A stretch of DNA of 64,000 bases from assembly GCA_023436885.1 (NCBI GenBank), contig JAEZHI010000041.1, forward strand, positions 124,001 to 188,000, in the 5' to 3' direction. Below the pieces are notes generated by a model. That model had not been told where the DNA came from. It saw only the letters and a list, made by a program, of their open reading frames with translations, and ran no database searches. The DNA comes from Pseudomonadota bacterium (GTDB lineage: Bacteria; Pseudomonadota; Alphaproteobacteria; Rhizobiales; Pleomorphomonadaceae). This document shows, in pieces, positions 1 through 9,094 of this stretch (the first letter of the stretch is position 1; the number at the start of each line of letters is the position of its first letter). A program made the position numbers and the translations under genes.

Positions 1-314
1 TCCGGCCTGAGCGCCGCCCCCTCCAGCACGAAGCGCCGCCCGGCCACCCTCTCGGCCTCGATCATCGGTCCGACCTGCCGCCACATGTTCTCGTGGTGCA
101 CCTTCAGGAACCAGTGGATCGTCTCCGGCGTCAGCCGCTCGTAGAACTCGGTCACCGGTTCGGGCACGCCCAGCCACGGTCGTCCGGGATGCCGGCCGAG
201 CTTGTCGGTCGACAGGGCATTCCAACCGAGCCGCGCGGCCAGCTTCTCGGCCAGCGTCGATTTGCCGACATGCGACGTGCCGGAGATCAGGATGGCTTGA
301 AGGGGAGTGGGCAT
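1..314 (-). CDS. P-loop kinase-like protein, 3' end cut by window edge
   Basis: The reverse strand opens at the ATG at 314 and stays open to the window edge, so the C-terminus is missing. The N-terminus carries a Walker A motif, GTSHVGKST, around residues 12-20, and then an acidic, aromatic-rich stretch like that of small AAA-type nucleoside or sugar kinases. The family is therefore probably a small-molecule kinase or phosphotransferase. The substrate cannot be told from 104 residues. It lies 30 bp downstream of, and on the same strand as, the GrpB-family gene, so the two may be co-transcribed. The protein may also be only a generic ATP-binding AAA protein. Confidence 0.7.
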   Translation of the reverse strand, partial: MPTPLQAILISGTSHVGKSTLAEKLAARLGWNALSTDKLGRHPGRPWLGVPEPVTEFYERLTPETIHWFLKVHHENMWRQVGPMIEAERVAGRRFVLEGAALRP

Positions 315-344
315 GAAAGCTCGCTTTCGAAAGGTCGTGGCCGG

Positions 345-857
345 TCACGGGGTCTCGGTCTGCGCCATCTCCAGGATCTCTAAAATGAACCCGCTCTTCT
401 CCGCCGTATAGCGATCGCCATCGAAGGCGAACCGCGCGGCGAGCTGACGCTTCAGGACAGCATAGGCTTCGGCAGCGGCCGGATGATGGCGGAGATAGTC
501 GCGGAACGCCAGGCGTCGTTCGTGCGTTCTGTTTCGCATCGGACAAAGATAGACGCGTAGCCCAGGCGTCGCGCCTTTCAGAACGAATGCCCAGACGTCG
601 TCATTGTAGCGATTGCCGCGCGGCTCAAAGCCCGCATCGACGAGACGGCGGCTGGCCTCAGGAATGTCCGTCAGGCTCGCAAGCGTTACGTCGATATCGA
701 TGACCGGCTTGGCGGACATATTGGGAATGGCGGTGCTGCCGATATGGTCGACCGCCACAACGACTGCGCCGAGCAGCGCTCTGAGGCGCGCTTCGGCCTC
801 ATCAAAATGCTGCGGCCAGCCAGGGTCGTAGCCCACGATTTCAACCCGCGTTGGCAT
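345..857 (-). CDS. GrpB family protein (UPF0157, nucleotidyltransferase-like)
   Basis: The 170-residue protein matches the GrpB/UPF0157 family across its whole length. It has the typical opening VEIVGYDPGWPQHF, the core DHIGSTAIPNMSAKPVIDIDV (residues about 37-57) and the C-terminal Y-(T)-AEKSGFI element. The GST-x9-D-x-D pattern is the metal-binding signature of the nucleotidyltransferase fold. Some members are fused to dephospho-CoA kinase, but this one is stand-alone and its reaction is not established. It probably forms a two-gene unit with the P-loop kinase downstream. The start at 857 gives the normal family N-terminus, although no clear Shine-Dalgarno sequence is visible. Confidence 0.9.
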   Translation of the reverse strand: MPTRVEIVGYDPGWPQHFDEAEARLRALLGAVVVAVDHIGSTAIPNMSAKPVIDIDVTLASLTDIPEASRRLVDAGFEPRGNRYNDDVWAFVLKGATPGLRVYLCPMRNRTHERRLAFRDYLRHHPAAAEAYAVLKRQLAARFAFDGDRYTAEKSGFILEILEMAQTETP

Positions 858-960
858 GGCGCACCAGAGAAGGAGAACCTGTCCCGACCGCTAACACATC
901 CACCCGCATCGATCCATGTGTCGCCTGCCGCGCCTTCATCTCTCTCAGGAGCCCCACGCC

Positions 961-1377
961 ATGTCAGCCTCCGCCAGCGTGTTTGCGCAATCCTTCTTCC
1001 ACGGCACCCGCGCCAGCCTCAAGCCGGGCGACCTGATCGCCGTCGGCCACGCCTCGAACTTCACCGAGGGCAAGCCCCTCTCCTGGGTGCATTTCTCCGC
1101 CACGCTGGACGCGGCCATCTGGGGCGCCGAACTCGCCACCGGCACCGGTCACGGCCGCATCTATGTCGTCGAACCCACCGGCCCCTTCGCCGACGACCCC
1201 AACCTCACCGGCAAGCGCTTCCCCGGCAACCCCACCCTCTCCTACCGCTCCGTCGATCCGCTGAGAGTGATCGGCGAGGTAACGGGCTGGCAGGGCCACG
1301 CGCCGGAGGAGGTGCGGGAGATGAAGGAGAACCTGGCAAGGTTGGCGCGCGAGGGGCTGAACAAGATCATCGATTGA
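961..1377 (+). CDS. arr: Rifamycin mono-ADP-ribosyltransferase (Arr)
   Basis: The 138-residue protein has the hallmark blocks of Arr enzymes: FFHGTRA near the N-terminus, HFSATLDAAIWGAELATG around residues 41-58, IYVVEPTGPFADDPN around 66-80, FPGNPTLSYRS and GEVTGWQGH. Arr transfers ADP-ribose from NAD+ to a hydroxyl of the rifamycin ansa chain and so inactivates the drug. The length equals that of known chromosomal Arr proteins. The frame is open further upstream to 916, but the ATG at 961 matches the family N-terminus and is preceded by AGGAG about 9 bp upstream. No integron, IS or resistance cluster is nearby, so this looks like an intrinsic chromosomal copy. Confidence 0.93.
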   Translation: MSASASVFAQSFFHGTRASLKPGDLIAVGHASNFTEGKPLSWVHFSATLDAAIWGAELATGTGHGRIYVVEPTGPFADDPNLTGKRFPGNPTLSYRSVDPLRVIGEVTGWQGHAPEEVREMKENLARLAREGLNKIID

Positions 1378-1415
1378 GGAAGATGGCGGCGGGCAGCCCC
1401 ACCGCCTTCCGACAC

Positions 1416-2243
1416 TCAACCATCCGTCGATAGCGTCAGCGCCTCCCAGGCTTCGATCTCCTGCCGCAACCTGTCTATCCGCTCCGACACCAGCTTCAGG
1501 GCGTCGCTGCCGAGCAGCAGCTGCGGCGGCGGATCATCGCTTTCGACGAGGGTGAGAATGGCATCGGCCAGCTTGTCCGGGTTGCCCAATTGCCGGCCGC
1601 TCTTGGCCTGCCGCGCCGCACGGATCGGATCGAACAGGGCATCGTAATCGGCGATCGACCGCTCGGTGCGCACCATCGACCGCCCCGCCCAATCGGTGCG
1701 GAACGAGCCGGGGCAGACGGCCGTCACCCGCACGCCGAAGGGGGCCATTTCCGCCCGCATCACCTCGGATATTCCCTGTAACGCGAACTTGCTGCCGCAG
1801 TAATAGGCGATGCCGGGCATGGTGATCAGGCCGCCCATCGAGGTGACGTTGACGATGAAACCGCTGCGCCGCGTCCGGAACCTCGGCAGGAACGCCTTGG
1901 CGACGGCCACTGCACCGAACACGTTGACGTCGAACTGCCGCCGCATCTCCTCGATCGGCGATTCCTCGAGCACGCCTTCGTGGCCGTAGCCGGCGTTGTT
2001 GATCAGCACGTCAACGGGGCCAAGATCCTCTTCCGCCTGCCGGACCACTTCGGGAACGCGGTCGAAGTCGGTCACATCGCAGAGCACCGGATGAACCGAA
2101 GGCAGCGCCTCGATCAGCGCCGCCCGCGACGCCTCGGAGCGGACGGTGCCGATCACCTTGTGGCCGGCACGCACCGCCGCCGTGGCAATGGCAAGGCCGA
2201 AGCCGGAGTTGGCGCCGGTGATGAAAAATGTCTTTTGCGGCAT
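1416..2243 (-). CDS. SDR family NAD(P)-dependent oxidoreductase
   Basis: This is a classical short-chain dehydrogenase/reductase of 275 residues. It shows the cofactor motif TGANSGFG at residues 8-15, the NNAG motif (LINNAGYGHEG) near residue 85, the catalytic serine in VTSMGG and the Tyr/Lys pair in YYCGSK near residues 147-152. The substrate is unknown. It is divergently transcribed from an AraC-type regulator across about 75 bp, a common arrangement in which the regulator controls the SDR. AGGAT lies just upstream of the ATG. Confidence 0.9.
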   Translation of the reverse strand: MPQKTFFITGANSGFGLAIATAAVRAGHKVIGTVRSEASRAALIEALPSVHPVLCDVTDFDRVPEVVRQAEEDLGPVDVLINNAGYGHEGVLEESPIEEMRRQFDVNVFGAVAVAKAFLPRFRTRRSGFIVNVTSMGGLITMPGIAYYCGSKFALQGISEVMRAEMAPFGVRVTAVCPGSFRTDWAGRSMVRTERSIADYDALFDPIRAARQAKSGRQLGNPDKLADAILTLVESDDPPPQLLLGSDALKLVSERIDRLRQEIEAWEALTLSTDG

Positions 2244-2317
2244 GGCCGGATCCTGCTGTTGATTACTCGGGCCTTAGCAAATAATCTCAACCGACCTCGT
2301 TCTCGACCGCATATCCT

Positions 2318-3340
2318 GTGATTGTCTTGCCAAATCCTATTGATCCACTTCAAGAGCGCCGGCAGCCCCTCGTCACACTGGCCGCCGCGCTGGCGCCTTG
2401 CGAGGGCTACAACGCCACCCGCCTCGATGGCGTCCGCATCTTGAGGACGGAGGCCGTGCTGCACGACGTGCCGGTTCTCTACCGGCCGGGCGCCGTGTTC
2501 GTGCTCCAAGGCAGCAAGCTTGGCCTTCTCGAAGGCGAGACCTATCGCTACGACGAGGACCATTATCTTGCGGTGTCGGTGCCCGTTCCCTTCCGCATGC
2601 AATCGACCGCCAGCCTGGAGCGGCCGCTGTTCGCCGTCTACGTGGAGTTCGATCTGCGGCTCGCCACTGAGATCGCCCTCTCGGTAGAGGCGCACGGCCA
2701 GCTCTCCGAGGACAAGGCCAAGGGCCTGATGTCGAGCCGGATGGACCCGGCGATCGAGGACACGCTGCTGCGCCTCCTCGCCGCGCTCTGCAGCCCGGTC
2801 GAAAGCGCCGTTCTCGGCGCCGGGTTGCTGCGCGAGCTATACTACCGCGTGCTGGTCGGCCCGCAGGGCGGCGCGATGATCGCCGCCTTGCAGCAAAAGG
2901 GACCGTCGGGAAAGATCGTCCGCAGCCTCGCCTGGCTGCGCCGCAACTACGGCGCGGAAATCGCCATCGCCGACCTGGCACGCGATGCCGGCATGAGCGT
3001 CCCGTCCTTCCACGTCCACTTCAAGGCGCTGACCGGCAGCAGCCCGATGCAATATGTGAAGGCGCTGCGCCTGCACGAGGCACGGCTGATGATCGCCCGC
3101 CAGACCGGCACGATCGCCGAAGTCGCGACCCACGTCGGCTACGCCAGCCCCGCCCAATTCAGCCGCGACTTCAAACGCCACTTCGGCCGCACGGCGTCGG
3201 AAGAAACGAAATGGGGGCGGCAGCATTTGGGGGAGGTTGTCACGATGCGCGAGGCGCCCACCACGACCGGTGACGATCCTTTCGACACATTCAATGAATG
3301 GGATAGCGGCGCCGACCAAAAGGCTTATCGCGACCTCTGA
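2318..3340 (+). CDS. AraC family transcriptional regulator
   Basis: The protein has 340 residues. The N-terminal half (about 20-180) resembles the AraC_N domain found in regulators of SDR genes (EGYNATRLDGVRI, SVPVPFRMQST). The C-terminal region (about 195-295) holds two helix-turn-helix motifs, with IADLARDAGMSVPSFHVHFKALTGSSPMQYVKALRLHEAR followed by the second recognition region VATHVGYASPAQFSRDFKRHFG. About 40 extra residues follow the DNA-binding domain. The start is GTG at 2318, since no ATG lies in a plausible position. It probably senses a small ligand and controls the divergent SDR gene. Confidence 0.9.
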   Translation: MIVLPNPIDPLQERRQPLVTLAAALAPCEGYNATRLDGVRILRTEAVLHDVPVLYRPGAVFVLQGSKLGLLEGETYRYDEDHYLAVSVPVPFRMQSTASLERPLFAVYVEFDLRLATEIALSVEAHGQLSEDKAKGLMSSRMDPAIEDTLLRLLAALCSPVESAVLGAGLLRELYYRVLVGPQGGAMIAALQQKGPSGKIVRSLAWLRRNYGAEIAIADLARDAGMSVPSFHVHFKALTGSSPMQYVKALRLHEARLMIARQTGTIAEVATHVGYASPAQFSRDFKRHFGRTASEETKWGRQHLGEVVTMREAPTTTGDDPFDTFNEWDSGADQKAYRDL

Positions 3341-3350
3341 AGTTTCAGGG

Positions 3351-3569
3351 CTAGCTCCGAAGCCACCCAAACGCGGCTGCAACGAAACCAAGCGCCTCGG
3401 CCTCCTCCGGCCGACCACGAAGTGCAAGCCCCTGCCGCCTAGCCTCAACGGCAAACTCCGACCGGTTGGGATCGGGCACCCAGATCCTCAAGAGCTTCAT
3501 GCCCCGGCGCTTGTGCCGGTACCGCCGAAACCCGGCCGATCCGTCGTCCGTCTGCTTGCAGCGCGGCAT
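3351..3569 (-). CDS. MazE-like antitoxin (DUF3018), orphan
   Basis: The 72-residue protein contains RRYRHKRRGMKLLRIWVPDPNRSEFAVEARRQ, the core of the DUF3018 'antitoxin MazE family'. A strong GGAGG lies 5 bp before the ATG. In complete modules a MazF-type endoribonuclease gene follows directly, but here the downstream space on this strand is taken by the 3' end of the opposing AraC gene, only 10 bp away. No toxin is visible. The C-terminal part (about residue 52 on) is only loosely like family members. It may be a remnant antitoxin or act against a toxin elsewhere. Confidence 0.75.
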   Translation of the reverse strand: MPRCKQTDDGSAGFRRYRHKRRGMKLLRIWVPDPNRSEFAVEARRQGLALRGRPEEAEALGFVAAAFGWLRS

Positions 3570-3645
3570 GAGTGGCCTCCATAAGGCTGCGCACTACCTA
3601 ATGGGATTGAAAGGCTCAAAAAACACTGAAGGTTGACGTAACCAT

Positions 3646-5823
3646 TCAATCGAAAAGATCATCTTTGCCCGAGCGCTTGCGGTCCCAGGCCGCGAGCAGG
3701 GTCTTGACTGCATCCAAGCTAGACAAATCAAGTTTACCGCCTAAGGCGATCTCTTCAAGGCGAGCACGAAAGGCTTTTGGATCGAGAATGTCCATATCTT
3801 CACTGATCTGCGCAACGGTGTTTGATCTGGAAACCCGATCACCCAGATTTCCGAAATGACCCATTCCGATCGACCAAGACTGTCCTGTAAATTCCCGTGC
3901 CAAAACCACGACACTGTCATCATCCTGTAAACAGGAGTCTGTCCATTTGCGCACCTCGGACGCGTCTCCGGCCAAGAGGTCTCGCCACCGATAGAGAATA
4001 TAGGAAAGATCCTTCTGAACAATCAGCGAACCATCAGCAGCTGAACGTCTAATTGCGCCTAGCGCCCGTTGTCGTAGGCCCTCGAGAGCAGATCGCTCAA
4101 CCAGGCAGTCCTCCTCTCTTTTGGGACCGTTCTTCCGACCTTCCGAATACTCCGCGAGCGCCGACGCTGTAAAATCCACAAGCCAGCCCAAACACGCTTT
4201 TTCAAGTGCAGTGATCAGCGCATTACTGCGCTCTGCAGGGGATAGCCGCTCTCTCGTCAAGCGCCGCAGAAGCCAATGATAACGGAGGGTAGTATTAGCT
4301 AATGAGCCAAATCCGCCTCCTTCATCAACTACTAGATCAATCTCGTCGTGAATTTCAAAAAGCGCTCCTAGGAAAGGTACGACATTGTTCCTTTCGATGC
4401 GTGAGGCATGCGTTATCAATTCATCAAGGTAGACGGGGACCATGGATCTGCCGTTGCGTCGCGACATCTTCGCAGCGGACCGCATTGTGGCCTTGACGAA
4501 ATCCGCCTCCCCCGAGCGCCTGGCAATCTCTTCAATGGCATTTGCAGAAAGCGCGTCTTCGCTGAGCGTAAGCCGGAAATAGGTATCGAAATGCTTCTCG
4601 ATACAAACCCTACGCTCGGCATCCCAACCTGATATCCAGTCAGATCCATAACTAACGCTCTCAAGCTTTGGAAACAGTCGAAGTAGAGCAATTTTCGCGG
4701 TTTCCTTGCGAGAAGACGGAACATCTTCGAGGAATGGTTTTAGGCGGTCCTGGTCACTTTGGTTATCGTGATGACGGGCAGATGCTCCGCAGACAGTCTC
4801 CTTGTTCAAACGTATCGCTTTAAATAAACTTGGCTCGTATAATCTTAACGCCTCTAGGGCCACAAAATCAGCAATACACACTTCGTTTTTTATAGCGGAC
4901 CAAGTCACACCAATGGCATTTCTATATCGCGCGACATGTCGAGGAGTGGAAATATACGGAACAACTATGTCGTAGAATAGATTCATGGTTCGAACGGTTT
5001 GTTCTTCTTCAGGCTCCCCACAAATCTCGGCGATCGAACTGAGCACGGCTTCATTAATGTCAACTTGAAGCGGCGCAGGAACCTCAAACCCCGCTTGAAT
5101 GATTTTTTCGAGGAAATGTGGCCCCTCCGATGGAAAGTGCTGTCGCACGGCGCTCTCTGCGAGATCGCGGTCGAACACCAGCAGATATATAACGTTTGGT
5201 AGCCTACCGACAGATTTCACCAATCTGAAGATCGCAAGCGCCTCTTCCGGAGAAAGTCGGTCAATATCATCAATAACAATAAGGAAACGCCGATCTTCTT
5301 CGGCCAAGATCTTCGCTAACTTTCCGAATAATTTCTCCAGCGTGTCGCCCTTTGGAAAGAAGGTACTGACAAATTTCGATGCGCCACTAAAAAGCGGAGT
5401 TAGCGGCGCACCACTTGCTAAGCTTACGGCGGCACCAATAACCGGCCCCGCCTGAAGCAGTCGTTGAGTAATGCTCGGAACAAGATCTTTGACTTTGTCG
5501 CCGAGGCCATTTCGCAAGGCCCCATGGAGACTTTGCAGAAAAGCGAGTGCCAGAGCCTCTTCTCCGCGATACCACCAGCATTTGAAATCGGAAACAATCA
5601 GTTTATCGTTGCCCATCTGACTTAGTGAGGCTCGCACTAAGTTAACAACACTGCTTTTGCCTGAGCCCCAAGGTCCATGAAGGGCAATTGTGGTCCCGAC
5701 GGGGGCGCTTATTCTCGTGATGCTAGTGGCGAGAGATTCCGCAAATCGAGTCACTCCATAGCGATCCTCGCCTGGAGCTTCGATTGGGCTATCATTGAAG
5801 TATGTTCGGTTGGAATCACTCAT
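3646..5823 (-). CDS. KAP family P-loop NTPase
   Basis: The protein has 725 residues from the ATG at 5823; a TTG at 5862 is also possible. It carries Walker A GPWGSGKSS at about 50-58 and a KAP-type Walker B LIVIDDIDRL at about 181-190. A hydrophobic stretch lies between them (about 125-155), as in KAP NTPases, which often insert membrane segments there. KAP proteins (Kidins220/ARMS, PifA) are membrane-linked ATPases. PifA of plasmid F excludes phage T7, and bacterial KAP genes are frequent in mobile regions. The gene is visibly AT-richer than its neighbours, which suggests transfer. It lies just downstream of, and on the same strand as, the prophage replication gene. A defence role is an inference. 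Confidence 0.88.
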   Translation of the reverse strand: MSDSNRTYFNDSPIEAPGEDRYGVTRFAESLATSITRISAPVGTTIALHGPWGSGKSSVVNLVRASLSQMGNDKLIVSDFKCWWYRGEEALALAFLQSLHGALRNGLGDKVKDLVPSITQRLLQAGPVIGAAVSLASGAPLTPLFSGASKFVSTFFPKGDTLEKLFGKLAKILAEEDRRFLIVIDDIDRLSPEEALAIFRLVKSVGRLPNVIYLLVFDRDLAESAVRQHFPSEGPHFLEKIIQAGFEVPAPLQVDINEAVLSSIAEICGEPEEEQTVRTMNLFYDIVVPYISTPRHVARYRNAIGVTWSAIKNEVCIADFVALEALRLYEPSLFKAIRLNKETVCGASARHHDNQSDQDRLKPFLEDVPSSRKETAKIALLRLFPKLESVSYGSDWISGWDAERRVCIEKHFDTYFRLTLSEDALSANAIEEIARRSGEADFVKATMRSAAKMSRRNGRSMVPVYLDELITHASRIERNNVVPFLGALFEIHDEIDLVVDEGGGFGSLANTTLRYHWLLRRLTRERLSPAERSNALITALEKACLGWLVDFTASALAEYSEGRKNGPKREEDCLVERSALEGLRQRALGAIRRSAADGSLIVQKDLSYILYRWRDLLAGDASEVRKWTDSCLQDDDSVVVLAREFTGQSWSIGMGHFGNLGDRVSRSNTVAQISEDMDILDPKAFRARLEEIALGGKLDLSSLDAVKTLLAAWDRKRSGKDDLFD

Positions 5824-5969
5824 GTTGGCACCGGTTGCAAAAGGCGAGTGACCGTACCTCAAGCTGCACTAAAAGTTGCCGGCTTCGCAGTCGGGTTTAT
5901 TCGATTTGCACCGAATTAAGGTGAGAGGACGAGTAATACCTTTTCTCCTTTTGCCACCTCTTCACTCCC

Positions 5970-8267
5970 CTACCCCCTCAAAAAATACAGCGTCTTCCTC
6001 GGCCCGCCGCCCTCCATCGCCACGATCTCCCGTGTGATTGCGCCCGTGTCCTCCAGCGTTTCGATCACCTCCCTCAGGTCCCTTGCCTTCAACCGGTTCT
6101 TCATCCGCGCCCGTAGCGTGTCCTGGCTGATCTCGCCGCCTTCCTTGTCGATGATGCGCAGCACGCGATTGGCCTCGGCCTGGAAGTCGGTTTCGGAGAT
6201 GTAGAGGCGGCCCATACGGTAGATGGTGCGGGCCGACCAGAGGGCGACGGCGCGGCCCCATTGCATGTCGTCTTCACTGATTTTCGGCGCCACCGGGTCG
6301 CGGCCGCCGGCGCGGATGGTGGCCATGCGGATGGCCATTTCGGCGGCGCGGCCGATGAAGTTCTCGGCGTCGGCGTCGCGATCCTGCCAGGCGAGGATCT
6401 CGCGCTGGAAACCGGTGTAGACTGCCTCGGCGCCCGGCCCCCAGGGGATGACGAAGGGCTCGATCTCCACATCCGTTTCGTGCAGCTTCGAGGCGACCAC
6501 CAACGGGTTGCCGCCGCCGAACAGGCGCCTGAGGCTCTCCGACAGTTTCTCGGGCACCACCAGCGGCGGCTCGGCCGGCTCGCGATCCTCGGTGCGGCTC
6601 GCCACGGTGAGCAGGGTGAAGCGGTTGAGGAAGCCGTTGGAAACGTCGCCGCCATCCAGCGCTTCGAAGAAATCCTCCGGCGTCGAGGCGCCATAGATGG
6701 AAAGGGCCGGCGCCCGCACGGTGCGGGCCGGCGTCGCCGCCCATTCCGGCGTGGTCATCAAGCCGAAGTTGGTGCCCCACACCGAGCGCATGATCTTGGA
6801 GATGCCACGCTCGAAACCGGAGGCGCGCTTGGCGTTGATGCGTTTGAGGAAGGCGCCGAACTCGTCCATCGGGCAGAGCGACAGCGGCTCGCGCTCGATG
6901 AAGTGGATGACCGCCGGCATGGAGATGAACTCGTCCGGCCCGATGGTGCGGGTCATCTTGGCGGCGGCGAGCAGGCGCTTGATCTGCTGCAGCGCGTGGT
7001 CCTTGCCGACGCCGGACGGCGCCAGCGCCAGCATGTAGAGCACGGTGGAACTCAGCGTGGGGCCCGACCAGTAGCGGCCCATGGCGGTGCCCACCAGCGT
7101 CAGCGCCGCGCCAAGCGCCAGGACGCGGTTGGGCCGACGCGCAGTGGCGCAGATCCAGTCGACGATCTCGCCGACGAGGCCGGGCACATGGGTCAGCGCT
7201 TCGGGAAATTCGATGGCGGCGCGGGCGCGCTTGGCCTCGTGCACCACCTCGCCGGTCGCCTCGTCGACCACCGCGCCGGACCGCTCCTTCAGAAGACGAC
7301 GCGGCCTGCCCCCCGCGTTCTGGCCAGCGCTTTGGGTAGCGCGCGGCGGTTCGGGGCGCGTATCCCTCGGCGCCTCGCGCGGAAATCCCCGGCCCTTCTT
7401 GAGGCCGCTCCGGATCGTGGCAAGACAGGCCGGCATCCCGTCGTCGGCGGCCAAGCCGCAATCCTGCGCCGCCGAGGTGAGCAGCGACAGGGCGTTCGCC
7501 TCGGAGAGCCAGCCGGCGCCCACCATTTGCCCGAGCGCGAAGGCGCTGCGGTTGAGCTGATTGTTGCGACCGCCCTTGCCGGCGGCGCGAATGGCGTCGA
7601 GCTCCGCCGTCACGGCCTTTTCGGCATAGCGGTCGAGCCGCGTATCGGTGAGCGGCGGCGCGGCGTGCGTAGCCGGTTCCGGCGGCGGCGCCGGGGGATC
7701 GATCAGCGCGTAGAGCCAGTCGGGCACCAAGGGCGCCGCGACCAGCGCCCCGGCCATTACGGGCTGATAGGCGCCCTCGCCATCGGCCCTGAGCGCGCCG
7801 GGCGCCACCACATAGCCGCCAAGCCCACGAATATTGATGCCGCGCCCCTTGAGCAGTCCTTCGCGATTGCCATGGGCACGCCCCTCGGGTTGGCGGAAAT
7901 AGATGTGGCGGCCGCCCGAGGGCGTATCGACGGCTGGCGCGACAACGCCGCAGTTCACCTCGTCCCAGGCGGCAAGCCCATCCGCGCCGCCCTCGTGCCG
8001 GTCGAGATCCACCACCAGAAGACCGGATCGCCCGAGATGGATGGCCGGCATGGCGTCCGGCCAGCGTCGCCACCAGCTTTCGATGGCGCCCGCGTCCGTG
8101 GTGGCGTCATCCCCCCAACGTACGGTCGGGCACGGCTTCTTGGCATCCGCTCCCGCGCCGCGCACCGGAAACACGGCAAGTCCGGCGCGCGCCAGATCGA
8201 GCGCCAGCGCTCGGTTGGGAGCCGGCGGCAGGTCCGACAGCTGGAAGGGAACGGACAGCCGGGCCAT
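5970..8267 (-). CDS. Bifunctional primase-polymerase / helicase-like replication protein (prophage type)
   Basis: The protein has 765 residues. The N-terminus (about 18-185) is a PrimPol domain: it has DLD at residues 87-89 and the PSGGRH motif ending at His121, the catalytic signature of archaeo-eukaryotic-type primases in phages and plasmids. A basic linker follows. The C-terminal half (about 350-765) is a P-loop ATPase with Walker A APSGVGKD at 416-423 and a Walker B-like CPMDEFGAF. A C-terminal winged-helix-like tail is likely. It would prime and unwind DNA at a mobile-element origin. It overlaps nothing but is 2 bp from the upstream DUF6511 gene, so the two form an operon. Confidence 0.88.
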   Translation of the reverse strand: MARLSVPFQLSDLPPAPNRALALDLARAGLAVFPVRGAGADAKKPCPTVRWGDDATTDAGAIESWWRRWPDAMPAIHLGRSGLLVVDLDRHEGGADGLAAWDEVNCGVVAPAVDTPSGGRHIYFRQPEGRAHGNREGLLKGRGINIRGLGGYVVAPGALRADGEGAYQPVMAGALVAAPLVPDWLYALIDPPAPPPEPATHAAPPLTDTRLDRYAEKAVTAELDAIRAAGKGGRNNQLNRSAFALGQMVGAGWLSEANALSLLTSAAQDCGLAADDGMPACLATIRSGLKKGRGFPREAPRDTRPEPPRATQSAGQNAGGRPRRLLKERSGAVVDEATGEVVHEAKRARAAIEFPEALTHVPGLVGEIVDWICATARRPNRVLALGAALTLVGTAMGRYWSGPTLSSTVLYMLALAPSGVGKDHALQQIKRLLAAAKMTRTIGPDEFISMPAVIHFIEREPLSLCPMDEFGAFLKRINAKRASGFERGISKIMRSVWGTNFGLMTTPEWAATPARTVRAPALSIYGASTPEDFFEALDGGDVSNGFLNRFTLLTVASRTEDREPAEPPLVVPEKLSESLRRLFGGGNPLVVASKLHETDVEIEPFVIPWGPGAEAVYTGFQREILAWQDRDADAENFIGRAAEMAIRMATIRAGGRDPVAPKISEDDMQWGRAVALWSARTIYRMGRLYISETDFQAEANRVLRIIDKEGGEISQDTLRARMKNRLKARDLREVIETLEDTGAITREIVAMEGGGPRKTLYFLRG

Positions 8268-8269
8268 GA

Positions 8270-8611
8270 TCAGCTCTCAGAGCCACCCTCCACCATGCCG
8301 CGGATCGCCTCAACGAAGTGCGTCTGGAAGGCGCGCAGGAAGGTCTCGTATTCGTCGATGGTAAGAACGGCGAAGTCGGTCTTGCCGATGGTGTCCAGAA
8401 ATTCGCCCGCCTTGCGCGCGGCGACGCCGAATGCCTTGCGTTCGACGATATCGAAATCGCGCATGCTCGCCACCCGTCTCGCCCTCGGAAGACCGCAGTC
8501 GTTGCACACCCACACCGTGGGCGGCCGTCCGGCGGGCGAGAAGCCGATGCCATCGGCCCGCCGGCCGCAGATGCCGCAGGTGGAAAAGTGGCAGGAGAGA
8601 GCCGAGTTCAT
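8270..8611 (-). CDS. DUF6511-like zinc-ribbon phage protein
   Basis: From the ATG at 8611 the protein has 113 residues. A zinc-ribbon-like pair of CxxC motifs (CGIC and CNDC) lies in the first 40 residues. A helical segment, AARKAGEFLDTIGKTDFAVLTIDEYETFLRAF, follows, as in DUF6511 proteins of alphaproteobacterial prophages. The function is unknown. Two base pairs separate it from the primase-polymerase gene, so they are probably co-translated. The frame is open 12 codons further upstream, but those codons are unlike the family. Confidence 0.75.
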   Translation of the reverse strand: MNSALSCHFSTCGICGRRADGIGFSPAGRPPTVWVCNDCGLPRARRVASMRDFDIVERKAFGVAARKAGEFLDTIGKTDFAVLTIDEYETFLRAFQTHFVEAIRGMVEGGSES

Positions 8612-8779
8612 GCCGGCGTGGCCCAAAAGCGCAACAAAAACAACCACTCAAAATTGTGCTTTTCTTTTGGGAACAAGTAGCACATTATTAAGAGGTCAAC
8701 AGAGAGCCGGCGGTTTGCCGGCTTTCCCACCGTCGCCCCCGCCATCGCGCGTCTAGCATCGCAGAAGGGAGGACGACCA
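8612..8779. promoter_or_regulatory. Divergent promoter region of the prophage-like module
   Basis: These 168 bp separate the leftward replication genes from two rightward small genes. The stretch at about 8634-8697 is AT-rich and includes TTTTCTTTTGGGAACAAG, fitting promoter DNA. I see no clear operator repeat of the kind found beside the repressor gene. Confidence 0.35.
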
Positions 8780-9094
8780 ATGGTTGTACCAACCAAGAGA
8801 TCCAACAGGGCGCACCTCGAGCTCGAGGGACGCTTTCCTATTCCCCTCGCATTCCGGCCCAATGCCTGGTTCCGGAGCGATGGCAGTCTGATCGTCGAAG
8901 GCGAGGCCGGTGCCGAAGAGGATCTGACACTCGACATAGGCGCCCACGGGCGCCTTAACATGCACCACGAGGGCGTTAAGCTCGGTGTGAGAATCGCGGC
9001 AACAGACCCCGACCACGGCATCGTTCGCTTCCTCGTCCAACCAAGGACACTCTTGCGATGGACACCCTTCAGATCATCACAGCCAAGCTTGTGA
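8780..9094 (+). CDS. Hypothetical protein of the prophage-like module
   Basis: The 104-residue protein is not recognised. An excellent Shine-Dalgarno sequence (AGGGAGG) lies 7-8 bp before the ATG, which supports this strand over the long antisense frame. The sequence looks like a small beta-rich domain (LELEGRFPIPLAFRPNAWF, followed by SLIVEGEAGAEEDLTLDIG). The final 12 codons overlap the next gene by 37 bp, so the two are probably translationally coupled. Confidence 0.6.
   Translation: MVVPTKRSNRAHLELEGRFPIPLAFRPNAWFRSDGSLIVEGEAGAEEDLTLDIGAHGRLNMHHEGVKLGVRIAATDPDHGIVRFLVQPRTLLRWTPFRSSQPSL

Noticed and set aside
6261..8756. Rightward 831-codon frame
   Set aside because: It is antisense to the primase-polymerase gene, whose motifs are clear. 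The residues are rich in Arg, Gly and His, as expected for a high-GC shadow frame.
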